This document shows, one piece after another, positions 8,169-16,884 of a stretch of DNA of 64,000 nt. This DNA is from Bacteroidaceae bacterium (GTDB taxonomy: Bacteria; Bacteroidota; Bacteroidia; Bacteroidales; Bacteroidaceae): the NCBI GenBank assembly GCA_017483605.1, contig JAFUWG010000022.1, forward strand, positions 17,647 through 81,646, read 5' to 3'. Numbering within the stretch: the stretch's first letter is position 1; every line of letters begins with the position of its first letter. The notes under the pieces were generated by a model. That model was not told the DNA's origin and did not search any database. It saw only the letters and a program-made list of their open reading frames with translations. The translations under genes were made by a program, and so were the position numbers.

Positions 8169-9476
8169 ATGAACGGAAAGAAAGTTTTTTTAACGCTGCT
8201 ATTGGCAACCTTGGGTATCGTAGGGACAGAGGCATGTACGTCTGTGCTGGTGTCGGGCAGGTTTACGAAGGATGGACGTCCTTTGCTGCTGAAGAACCGT
8301 GACACAGGCAATCTGTTGAACCACGTGCTCATTGTGCAGGGAGAACGTTATCAGTATCTGGCGATTGTGGCAGATGGCGACACCTTGCCATACGCTGCTT
8401 GGGCGGGTCACAACGAAGCAGGCTTTGCCATTATCAATACGGCGGCGTATAATCTGAACGGCAAACCTCAACAGGATAGTCGGAATGGTGATGAAGCAGC
8501 CTTGCGTAGTCAGCAAGAGGGACAACGAAGCAGACGCCCCAGACGACTGAATGATGGTGCTATCATGCGGAGGGCGTTGGAAATTTGTGCTACTCTGGAG
8601 GATTTTGAACATTTTCTTGACACGCTGACAAATGCGGAAGGCGATTCGAACTTCGGCGTCGTTGATGCCAAAGGAGGGGCTGCGTACTATGAGGTGGGCA
8701 ACCGCACGGACAACGACAAGAGCCAACTCCGATATGTGAAGTTCGATGCCAACGACCCTCGGGTAGCCCCCTACGGTTACATCGTCCGCACGAATCATGG
8801 CTATTCGGGCAATCGCGAGCAGGACAAGGGCGTGGAACGCTACCTTGCCATCAGCGAGTATATGCAGCCACGTGGATTCACACAGGACTATGACGCACGC
8901 ACGTTCATCACACAGATACCACGCACGCTCCGTCATGGATTGACACATCTGGACGTGCACGACTTTGCCCCTGAGGATGAGACAGAAGCGGTCTTCTTCC
9001 CTTTTCGTGACTTCATTCCGAGGTATCAGACTAGTTGCACGGTGTTGGTGCAGGGCGTCAGAGAAGGTGAAGACCCGCGGCTGACGGTGAGTTGGACAAT
9101 TGTAGGCAATCCACTCACAACCGTGGCGGTGCCGCTGCTGCTCACGCCTCATGGCTCGCTGCCAGAACTGCTGGGCAGGCATGACGGCAAAGGCTCGCTA
9201 CTGAACCACTGGGGGCTGGAGTTGAAGAAACGACTCTTCCCCGTGACAAGAGGCAACGGCATTGACTACATCAACGTGGCGGCACTGCTAAACAAAGCCG
9301 GCACAGGCATTCTGCAACGAATTCTACCTGTGGAGAAAGGTGTGCTCGACCGTGGCGATGAGGTGCTGGCGAAACTCCGCACCGCTGGACGGTTGGATGT
9401 GAAGGAGGTGGACACTTATTACAAGTGGGTGGACGAGGAACTAAGGCGGCAGTATCACGAACTTTTTGGTTTTTAG
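8169..9476 (+). CDS. Secreted Ntn-hydrolase (C45 / choloylglycine hydrolase-like amidase)
   Basis: Predicted exported N-terminal-nucleophile hydrolase that cleaves non-peptide or linear amide bonds, 435 residues. The start at 8169 is chosen over an in-frame ATG at 8067 because it is followed directly by a signal peptide and because the promoter at 8117-8124 lies downstream of 8067. Cleavage before C23 in EACTSVLVSGR would expose the nucleophile, and the family RN-D motif follows (KNRDTG). RTNHGY is the second active-site region. The same Cys could instead be a lipidation site (a poor lipobox), which would block the nucleophile role. First gene of an operon with SusC, SusD, an M28 peptidase and a TlpA-like protein, suggesting it trims amide or peptide substrates for import. 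Bile salt or penicillin activity cannot be claimed. Confidence 0.78.
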   Translation: MNGKKVFLTLLLATLGIVGTEACTSVLVSGRFTKDGRPLLLKNRDTGNLLNHVLIVQGERYQYLAIVADGDTLPYAAWAGHNEAGFAIINTAAYNLNGKPQQDSRNGDEAALRSQQEGQRSRRPRRLNDGAIMRRALEICATLEDFEHFLDTLTNAEGDSNFGVVDAKGGAAYYEVGNRTDNDKSQLRYVKFDANDPRVAPYGYIVRTNHGYSGNREQDKGVERYLAISEYMQPRGFTQDYDARTFITQIPRTLRHGLTHLDVHDFAPEDETEAVFFPFRDFIPRYQTSCTVLVQGVREGEDPRLTVSWTIVGNPLTTVAVPLLLTPHGSLPELLGRHDGKGSLLNHWGLELKKRLFPVTRGNGIDYINVAALLNKAGTGILQRILPVEKGVLDRGDEVLAKLRTAGRLDVKEVDTYYKWVDEELRRQYHELFGF

Positions 9477-9516
9477 GAAGATATATTCATTACACATTTA
9501 ACAAACAAAACAAGAC

Positions 9517-12500
9517 ATGACAAACAGGAAACGTTTTTTAACCGTGGCGGTGGCAACCATCGTCTCGGTGGCAGAAGCCTTTGCCCAAACAATCAAGGGT
9601 ACGGTGAAGGACTTGTTGACGGGTGAACCCATTGTGGGGGCGACCATCCGTATCAACAATGTGAAAGGTGGCGGTGTGGTGACAAATGCTGATGGCGAGT
9701 TCACCATCAAGGCGAATAAATTGCCTGTGTCGCTGACTGCCTCGCTGGTGGGATACAGGAAACAAAATGTCGTGGTATATGATGATGAAGAGGACGTGGA
9801 GATTGCCCTGAAGGAACAGGTGCAGTCGCTCAACGAAGTCATCATCGCAGTGCCTTACGGACAGGTGAAGAGAGACAATTTCACAGGTTCGGCGACGTAT
9901 ATCTCGGGCGAACAGATTGCCCAGGCACAGGTGAGCAACGTGACGAAAGCACTGGAAGGTACGGCACCAGGCGTACAGTCCTTCTCGTCAGCCGGTCAGC
10001 CAGGTAGCAGTGCCAGCATCCTCATTCGTGGTGTGGGGTCGGCAAATTACTCGAACGAGCCGCTCTACGTGGTGGACGGCGTGCCCTACGGAGGCAGTTT
10101 GAACACGATTGCCAGTGCTGACATAGAGAGCATCACTGTGCTGAAAGACGCTGCTTCGACATCGCTTTATGGCTCACGTGCTGCCAATGGTGTCATCATG
10201 ATTACGACGAAGAAGGGTCGTCTGAACGAGAAGGCAAAGGTGGACCTGACTGCCAAGTATGGTTGGTCGAGTCGTGCCATCAAGGATTATAAGCAGGTGG
10301 GTACGCAGCAGTGGCTGGAACTGTTTTGGGAGTCACTTCGTAACTATCGGCAAGATCAAGGCTTCACTGCAGAAGAGGCAGCAGAGTGGGCATCGAACAA
10401 CTTTGTGTCTCGTTTGGGCATCAATCCTTATGGTACGAACTTCCCTCAGCCTATTGGCACGGACGGAAAGTTGGTGGCTGGTGCAAGCCTGCTGTGGGAT
10501 GATGATTGGGACGATGCTTTGCAGCAGAATGCTCATTATCAGGACTATACGGTGAGAGTGAGCGGCGGAACGAACAATACGAAATACTTCTTCTCTGCAG
10601 GCTATCTGGATGACCAGGGTGCGTATAAGGCGACGGACTTCTCTCGCTACACCCTTCGTGCCAACATCGAGACCCAAATCAAGCCTTGGTTGGAAGCAGG
10701 TGTGAATCTGGGAACGGCATATACGGTGACGAACGAGCCACCACAGACGAGTGTGCAGTTGTTGAGTCCTATTTTCTATGCACGCAACATGAGGGGATGG
10801 ATGCCCATCTATCAGCATGACTTGGAAACGGGTGAACTTCTGCTGGATGACGCTGGCAACCCTCAGTATGACTATGGACTTTATCGTCTGAACAACTATA
10901 ATGGCTATAATCTTGTGTCGTCGCTCGATCATGATCGGTGGAGAGATAAGCGTGAGACGGGGTCAGTACGTAGTTTTATCACAGTGAAACCCCTGAAGGG
11001 ATTGAGTTATAAGTTCAGCCTCAATATCGACTACAGCAACACGAACTCATTGACATATCGTAACCCCTCTGTCGGCAAATACGCAGCATCGGGTGGCTCG
11101 GTATCGCAGAGTAACAGCCGCAGCACACGAGTGACGCTGAACAATGTGGTGAATTACTCGACTACGTTCAATGAATTGCACAACCTGCATCTGATGGCAG
11201 GTCATGAGTACTACGAGACGAACAGCCACAGTTTGAGTGGCGGTAGAACGGGCATCTTGACGGATGGGTATTATGAGTTGAGCATGGCTTCGACGATTTC
11301 CAGTTCGACAAGTAGCAGTTCGGCATATAAGTTGTTGAGTTTCTTCGGTAGTGCTGACTATAATTACGCAGAGAAATACTATCTGTCGGGCTCGCTCCGT
11401 ACGGACGGTTCTTCTCGCTTCGCTCCCGATAACCGCTGGGGCACGTTCTGGTCGGTAGGTGCATCGTGGAAGTTGAGCAGTGAGAAATTCCTTGCTGACA
11501 CGAGTGACTGGCTGGACAATCTCGGACTTCGTGTAAGTTATGGAGGTCAGGGTAATGACAATGTAGGCTCAAACTATCAAGCCTTGTTTGCTATCAGCAA
11601 CAACTTGGGCAATTCGGGCTTGCGTGCTTCGACGCTGAGTTCAGAGAATGTACACTGGGAGACGAACCTCAACCTCAACTTGGGTCTTGACTTCGCTTTG
11701 TTCAGCAATCGCTTGCAGGGTTCGGTGGAGTATTTCGTACGTCGCTCAAAGGATTTGCTGTTCAGTCTTGATTTGGTGCCATCGTCAGGTTTCAGCAGCA
11801 CGAGCCAGAACATTGGTGCACTGAAAAACTACGGATGGGAGTTCACTCTGTCGGGTTATCCTATCAGCACAAAGGACTGGAAATGGCGAATTGGTGCTAA
11901 CTTAACCACTTATAAGAACAAAATTACATCGTTGCCAGAAGAAGAGATGTGGAGTGGTAACAGAAAGTGGGTGAGAGGCGGTTCGCTGTATGACCTCTAT
12001 GTGGTGGAATGGGCAGGTGTGAACCCCGAGAATGGTAACGGCCAGTGGTGGTACACGAATGCTGACGGCGAGCGTGTGAAGACGGAGAGTTACTCGCAGG
12101 CGAACACAGACGAGAACAAGGTGTATGTAGGCAAGTCGCTGCCGACGTTGAGCGGTGGTGTGAACACAGAATTGACGTGGAAGGACTTCTCATTGTCTGC
12201 CTTGCTGAGTTTCTCGCTGGGTGGTCACATCATTAACAACGACTATTCTCACATCATGCAGCAGGGTGGTCACTGGTATGCTTGGAGCGTGGACATCCTC
12301 AACCGATGGACTCCTGAGAATACAGAAACGGATGTGGCAAAGTTGACGTATTCGCCACAGAAGGTGTACAGTTCGGTGGATTCTCATTTCTTGCAGAGTA
12401 GTTCGTATGCACGATTGAAAACGTTGACGTTGACCTATAACCTGCCCAAGAAACTGCTTCGCCACGCTGGTATCAGTAAGGCAAGTGTGTTCTTGCAGGG

Positions 12501-12624
12501 CGAGAATCTTCTGACATTTTGTGGACAGCAGGGTCTCGATCCAGAGCAGTCGTATGACGGTTCAAGCAATTTCCGCTATCCTGCCATGAAGACCTTGTCA
12601 ATAGGCGTAAATGTGGGATTTTAG
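9517..12624 (+). CDS. SusC/RagA-family TonB-linked outer-membrane transporter (locus 1)
   Basis: Outer-membrane TonB-dependent importer of the SusC/RagA family, 1035 residues. A signal peptide ends near AFAQ at residue 24, followed by a carboxypeptidase-like regulatory domain (TIKGTVKDLLTGEPIVGATI, about 25-105), the plug domain with EPLYVVDGVPYGG and ADIESITVLKDAASTSLYGSRAANG split over residues about 185-235, and a 22-strand barrel to the C-terminus. It lies 40 bases after the Ntn hydrolase gene and 45 before SusD. Neighbouring genes are an amidase and a peptidase and no glycosidase, so a peptide or amide substrate (as for RagAB) is favoured by context. Confidence 0.95.
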   Translation: MTNRKRFLTVAVATIVSVAEAFAQTIKGTVKDLLTGEPIVGATIRINNVKGGGVVTNADGEFTIKANKLPVSLTASLVGYRKQNVVVYDDEEDVEIALKEQVQSLNEVIIAVPYGQVKRDNFTGSATYISGEQIAQAQVSNVTKALEGTAPGVQSFSSAGQPGSSASILIRGVGSANYSNEPLYVVDGVPYGGSLNTIASADIESITVLKDAASTSLYGSRAANGVIMITTKKGRLNEKAKVDLTAKYGWSSRAIKDYKQVGTQQWLELFWESLRNYRQDQGFTAEEAAEWASNNFVSRLGINPYGTNFPQPIGTDGKLVAGASLLWDDDWDDALQQNAHYQDYTVRVSGGTNNTKYFFSAGYLDDQGAYKATDFSRYTLRANIETQIKPWLEAGVNLGTAYTVTNEPPQTSVQLLSPIFYARNMRGWMPIYQHDLETGELLLDDAGNPQYDYGLYRLNNYNGYNLVSSLDHDRWRDKRETGSVRSFITVKPLKGLSYKFSLNIDYSNTNSLTYRNPSVGKYAASGGSVSQSNSRSTRVTLNNVVNYSTTFNELHNLHLMAGHEYYETNSHSLSGGRTGILTDGYYELSMASTISSSTSSSSAYKLLSFFGSADYNYAEKYYLSGSLRTDGSSRFAPDNRWGTFWSVGASWKLSSEKFLADTSDWLDNLGLRVSYGGQGNDNVGSNYQALFAISNNLGNSGLRASTLSSENVHWETNLNLNLGLDFALFSNRLQGSVEYFVRRSKDLLFSLDLVPSSGFSSTSQNIGALKNYGWEFTLSGYPISTKDWKWRIGANLTTYKNKITSLPEEEMWSGNRKWVRGGSLYDLYVVEWAGVNPENGNGQWWYTNADGERVKTESYSQANTDENKVYVGKSLPTLSGGVNTELTWKDFSLSALLSFSLGGHIINNDYSHIMQQGGHWYAWSVDILNRWTPENTETDVAKLTYSPQKVYSSVDSHFLQSSSYARLKTLTLTYNLPKKLLRHAGISKASVFLQGENLLTFCGQQGLDPEQSYDGSSNFRYPAMKTLSIGVNVGF

Positions 12625-12669
12625 GAGAATGAAGAATCTTTTCGGAATAAAAATAAAAGATAGACAGAT

Positions 12670-14232
12670 ATGAAAAAGAATTGGAAGAATATATTGGTTT
12701 GGGCGGCTCTGCTGGGTGCGACTGGCTCTTTCACTGCGTGTGATTTGGAAACGCCGCCAACGTCTTCGGTGGACGTGGAGAGTGTGTTTGGTTCGACCAG
12801 CGATGCTGAAATGGTGCTGGAGGGTGTGTGGCGATACTTGCTGGATGCCAATAGCGGTGACCGTAACCCGTCGTGGGGCACCATCCGCATGACGGATGAC
12901 TGCATGGGCAACGACATTGTGGAAACGAACCGCTATGGGGCGAACACGAGGTATGACTTTACGGATATTTATGGGCGTGCCAATAGTGCTGGCTCATTGG
13001 TGTGGACGCTGATTTATGCGGGTGTGAACAATGCCAACAACGTGCTGGACAATATTGACGATGCGACAGGGCAGACGGAAGACCGCAACCGCATCAAGGG
13101 GCAGGCTTACGGACTGAGGGGGTACATGTATCTGGAACTGGCGTCGCATTTCAGTTTTGCCATCGACAAAGACCCGAATGCCGTGTGTGCTCCTATCTAT
13201 ACGAAGACGACAGACTTTGCCCAGGCGAGCGAGGGTGTGGCTGCCAGCAGTGTGAGTGAGGTGTATGCTCAGGCCATTTCGGACTTGGAGAATGCCCTTG
13301 AGTTGATTCCGACGAACTATGCCAGAACGGCGAAGTATCAGATGAACCGTCAGGTGGTGCTGGGCTTGCTCGCTCGTGCCAACCTCTATGCCCGCAACTG
13401 GCAGAAGGCGCTCGATTATAGCGAGGAATTGCTGGGGCTGAATCACTATCTGATGACGGAGGAAGAGTGGAAGAGCGGTTTCAATCAGGTGAGCAACAAC
13501 GAGTGGATTTGGGGTCATCCGCAGACGGCAGACCAGCACGGATACAGTCAGATTCTGAATTATCTGAACACGACGGAAACGTCATCGACGTATTATAGCC
13601 TGATGGTTGACCCTTACTTCCGTGAACTGTATAACGACGGCGACTATCGCAAAGACCAGATTTACTGGTCGCCCACTCCGTCGCAAAACCCTGCTACGGC
13701 AACGATTCTGTGGATGAGGAACGAGAAGTTCCGCTATTATGATGCCAACTCGAAATATGGCGACGTGGTGCTGCTCCGTTCGGGCGAGGTCTATCTCATC
13801 AATGCGGAGGCAAAGGCTCGTCTGGGACAGAACAGTGCGGCTGTGGCAAGGCTGAACGAACTTCGCACGGCTCGTGGTGCGACATTGGCTTCTTCCTCAT
13901 TGTCGGGTGATGCCTTGGTGGAGGAGATTCTGGTGGAGCGTCGCAAGGAGTTGTGGGGTGAGGGTTTCTCGCTGGTGGACATCATCCGCAACCAGAAGGC
14001 GGTGGAAAGGCGTGACTGGCCAGGCACGAACTTTGACTACACATGGGTGGACAACAATGGGGTGACGCAGACTCGAAGCATCCCGACCGCAGGTCACCGC
14101 ATCATCAACCTGCCTGACGGAACGCCGTTTGTGCCGAACAGCAAGTATTATTTGTGGCGTATTCCGAACACGGAGGAAACGGCGAACAAGCATTTGTATG
14201 AGAATTATCCACGACTTTCGATTTATGATTAA
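12670..14232 (+). CDS. SusD/RagB-family surface lipoprotein (locus 1)
   Basis: Substrate-binding lid lipoprotein that pairs with the SusC just upstream, 520 residues. The lipobox is SFTAC with the lipidated Cys near residue 24, then a spacer (DLETPPTSSVD) and the TPR-rich SusD fold; typical signatures are INAEAKARLGQ and VEEILVERRKELWGEGFSLVDIIRN near the C-terminal third. The RRKEL-GEG-D-R motif is diagnostic of RagB/SusD. The gene overlaps nothing but is separated from the M28 peptidase by only 13 bases, so the four genes are one transcript. The ligand cannot be read from the sequence. Confidence 0.94.
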   Translation: MKKNWKNILVWAALLGATGSFTACDLETPPTSSVDVESVFGSTSDAEMVLEGVWRYLLDANSGDRNPSWGTIRMTDDCMGNDIVETNRYGANTRYDFTDIYGRANSAGSLVWTLIYAGVNNANNVLDNIDDATGQTEDRNRIKGQAYGLRGYMYLELASHFSFAIDKDPNAVCAPIYTKTTDFAQASEGVAASSVSEVYAQAISDLENALELIPTNYARTAKYQMNRQVVLGLLARANLYARNWQKALDYSEELLGLNHYLMTEEEWKSGFNQVSNNEWIWGHPQTADQHGYSQILNYLNTTETSSTYYSLMVDPYFRELYNDGDYRKDQIYWSPTPSQNPATATILWMRNEKFRYYDANSKYGDVVLLRSGEVYLINAEAKARLGQNSAAVARLNELRTARGATLASSSLSGDALVEEILVERRKELWGEGFSLVDIIRNQKAVERRDWPGTNFDYTWVDNNGVTQTRSIPTAGHRIINLPDGTPFVPNSKYYLWRIPNTEETANKHLYENYPRLSIYD

Positions 14233-14245
14233 AAAGCAGAAGGAC

Positions 14246-15838
14246 ATGAGAAAGAGTTTCCTTTTTTGTGCCGCTGTGCTGACGGTTTCTCTGGAACTGT
14301 CAGCACAATGGCAGAATCAGCCCGAGCCTCTGAAGGTGGCGGCTGACGAGACGACCTTCCGTGAGCACGTTCGTGTGTTGGCGTCGGATGAGTACGGCGG
14401 CCGTAAGCCGTTGACTCCATACGAGCAGAAGACGATTGACTACATCGCGGGGGAGTTCAAGAAACTGGGCTTGCAGCCTGCGGGTGGCGACAGTTACTTC
14501 CAAGAGGTGCCACTGGTGGATGCGACCGTGAAGGCAAAGGGCGGCAAATTTGTGGTGAAGGGTCCCAAGGGCAGTACCACGCTGAGGGACTTTGACGACG
14601 ACATCATCTGGACGGCTCGGAAGGATCTGCGTATCGGCTTGAAGAATGCGGAGTTCGTCTTTGTGGGCTTCGGCATCAATGCCCCTGAGTTTGGATGGAA
14701 TGACTATGAGGGCATCGACGTGAAGGGCAAAGTGGTGGTGGCACTGGTGAACGACCCTGGCTATTACGACCAGACGCTTTTCAAGGGCAGACAGATGACC
14801 TACTATGGCAGATGGATTTATAAGTTTGAGGAGGCGAGTCGGCAGGGTGCCGCAGGCATATTGGTGGTGCACGACGATCGTCCAGCCTCGTATGGTTGGA
14901 ACGTGGTGCAGGCTTCGTGGTGGGAACACAACTTGGAACTGATTAACGATAAGGACAACCGTGACTTGGTTCTGTTCAAGGGGTGGGTGACTCGCCCGAA
15001 GGCAACCGAACTGTTTGAGAATGCTGGCTACACGTATGAAGAACTGTTGACGAGGGCACAGAAGAAGGGCTTCAGGTCGTTCTCTTTGCAATCGAAGGCA
15101 AACATCGACTTCGTGAATGACGTGTCGGTTGGCATCTCCCACAACGTGGCGGCTGTGCTGCCTGGCACCGACTTGAAGGATGAGTACGTCATCTATAATG
15201 CCCATTGGGACCACTTTGGCATCGGCAAACCGATTGATGGCGACTCCATCTACAATGGTGCCAGCGACAACGCATCGGGTGTGGCGACCATTCTGACCAT
15301 TGCCAAGAAGTTTGCTGAACTGGGGGTGAAGCCTCGTCGCTCCATCCTTTTCCTCGGGGTGACGGCAGAGGAGGCGGTGCTGCTGGGGTCGCAACATTAT
15401 GTGACGCATCCTTTGGTGCCGCTGGAGAAAACTGTCGCCGTGCTGAATTATGACGGCACGGCACCTGCTCCTGCTACGTATGACGTGATTCACCATGCCG
15501 AGAATACGGCGGATAAGTTTGTGCGAATTGCGGCAGAGGGACAGGGCAGAACCTACGTGCCCGTGAAGTCGGGAACGGGCTATCGCTCCGACCACTTCTC
15601 TTTCAATCGTGTGGGTGTGCCGACGATTGTCACGCGTGGAGGTCGCAGCCAAGTGAAAGAGGGGGCACGTGGCAGAAAGCCTGGTACCTACCATCAGCCG
15701 TCGGACGAATACAGCGAGGATTGGGACGTGGCAGGCACGGTGCAGAACATCGGATTGACGTTTTCCATCGGCTGGCTGATTGCCAACACGGACGAGACGG
15801 TGGAATGGTATCCTGACGCTCCGTATCGGCGAAAGTAA
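14246..15838 (+). CDS. Secreted M28-family zinc aminopeptidase with PA insert
   Basis: Predicted periplasmic or surface zinc exopeptidase, 530 residues. The start at 14246 is used because it gives a clean signal peptide ending near LSAQ; an upstream in-frame ATG at 14129 lies inside susD. A protease-associated domain (EEASRQGAAGILVVHD) spans about 150-290. The M28 catalytic core shows the di-zinc site: HWDHFG (H320, D322), DNASG (D341) and the AEEAVLLGS motif with the general base E375 and ligand E376; RSDHFSF supplies the last His. Position after SusCD suggests it releases amino acids from imported or surface-bound peptides. The 13-base spacing to susD supports cotranscription. Confidence 0.9.
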   Translation: MRKSFLFCAAVLTVSLELSAQWQNQPEPLKVAADETTFREHVRVLASDEYGGRKPLTPYEQKTIDYIAGEFKKLGLQPAGGDSYFQEVPLVDATVKAKGGKFVVKGPKGSTTLRDFDDDIIWTARKDLRIGLKNAEFVFVGFGINAPEFGWNDYEGIDVKGKVVVALVNDPGYYDQTLFKGRQMTYYGRWIYKFEEASRQGAAGILVVHDDRPASYGWNVVQASWWEHNLELINDKDNRDLVLFKGWVTRPKATELFENAGYTYEELLTRAQKKGFRSFSLQSKANIDFVNDVSVGISHNVAAVLPGTDLKDEYVIYNAHWDHFGIGKPIDGDSIYNGASDNASGVATILTIAKKFAELGVKPRRSILFLGVTAEEAVLLGSQHYVTHPLVPLEKTVAVLNYDGTAPAPATYDVIHHAENTADKFVRIAAEGQGRTYVPVKSGTGYRSDHFSFNRVGVPTIVTRGGRSQVKEGARGRKPGTYHQPSDEYSEDWDVAGTVQNIGLTFSIGWLIANTDETVEWYPDAPYRRK

Positions 15839-15873
15839 CTCAGGGAGAGTAATCACTAAAAAAAGGAAAAAAA

Positions 15874-16881
15874 ATGATGAAGGTAAGATTGATGGTTCTG
15901 TCTTTAGGGCTGGTTGCTGTGTCGGCTTGCAGTTGGGGACAGACAGAAAGGGCACAGGTCAAGATTGTGGGCGATGTGCCAGAGGGAGTGACAGGCAAGG
16001 TGTACTTGCAGAAGTTTAACAATAAACTGTTCGATGATGTGGACTCGGTGGAGATTGCCGACGGCAAGTTCTCTTTCGACGAGACGCTGGAGTTGCCCGA
16101 ACTGTATGGGCTGACGACGGGCAAGGAGCAGACTCCCTACTACCTTTTCTTGGAGAAAGGTGAAGTGAAGGTGCATCTTGACCCTCAGCAGGGCTACCGC
16201 AACTCGACAGCGGCGGGGTCGGCTTTGCAGGACGAGTTTGTGGCATACAAGCAGCAGCGTGGCGTGGACATCGGCCAGTACATACGGCAGCATCCGGCAT
16301 CGTTGGTTGCGGCATACGTGCTCTACAGAGATTTCTCCTATCGGCTCACTCCCGAGCAGATTCAAGAGCATATCGCCTTGCTGAACGAACCGCTGCAGAA
16401 GACTGTCTATGTGGACATCTTGCGTGACTTTGCCAAAACGCTGGATGCGGTAAGTGTGGGCAAACAAGCCCCCGACTTCTCGGCGGCGACTCCCGACGGG
16501 GGAATTTTGTCGCTGAAGGAGGTGCTGGCACAGAACAAGTATGTGCTCATTGACTTTTGGGCATCGTGGTGCGGTCCTTGTCGGCGGGAGAACCCCAATG
16601 TGGTGCGAGCCTATCAGACGTTCCACGACAAGGGATTTACCGTACTGGGCGTATCGCTTGACAAGTCGAAGGAAGCGTGGCTGAAAGCCATCGCCAGCGA
16701 CGGGCTGACTTGGCAACATGTGTCCGACCTCAAGTTTTGGGCAAGTGAACCTGCCCAACTCTATGGGGTGCGAGTCATCCCCAGCAATTTCTTGGTGGAC
16801 AGCACAGGCAAGATTGTCGCCCGCAACCTGAGGGGCGAAGACTTGACCGCATTCTTGAAAGAGGTGCTGGAGAAGGAATGA
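15874..16881 (+). CDS. TlpA/ResA-like thioredoxin with DUF4369 domain (end of locus 1)
   Basis: Exported thioredoxin-like protein, 335 residues. A signal sequence with a possible lipobox (AVSAC, Cys near residue 19) is followed by a DUF4369 beta domain (about 25-110), a helical linker and a TlpA-type thioredoxin domain with FWASWCGPC, active-site C233 and C236, and the cis-Pro region VRVIPSNFLV. In Bacteroidota such proteins are often the last gene of SusCD operons; a reductase role for periplasmic disulfides is known for the family, the actual client is not. DsbD at 3471-5579 could supply electrons. Two ATGs in tandem open the gene. Its stop lies 3 bases from the stop of the convergent paralogue. 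Confidence 0.9.
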   Translation: MMKVRLMVLSLGLVAVSACSWGQTERAQVKIVGDVPEGVTGKVYLQKFNNKLFDDVDSVEIADGKFSFDETLELPELYGLTTGKEQTPYYLFLEKGEVKVHLDPQQGYRNSTAAGSALQDEFVAYKQQRGVDIGQYIRQHPASLVAAYVLYRDFSYRLTPEQIQEHIALLNEPLQKTVYVDILRDFAKTLDAVSVGKQAPDFSAATPDGGILSLKEVLAQNKYVLIDFWASWCGPCRRENPNVVRAYQTFHDKGFTVLGVSLDKSKEAWLKAIASDGLTWQHVSDLKFWASEPAQLYGVRVIPSNFLVDSTGKIVARNLRGEDLTAFLKEVLEKE

Positions 16882-16884
16882 ATT

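Noticed and set aside
7982-8332. 116-codon minus-strand frame across the promoter region
   Set aside because: Most of it overlaps the start of the Ntn hydrolase and its promoter; no family or promoter supports it.
14300-15955. 551-codon open frame antisense to the M28 peptidase
   Set aside because: A shadow frame of codon bias; the plus strand encodes a complete zinc peptidase.
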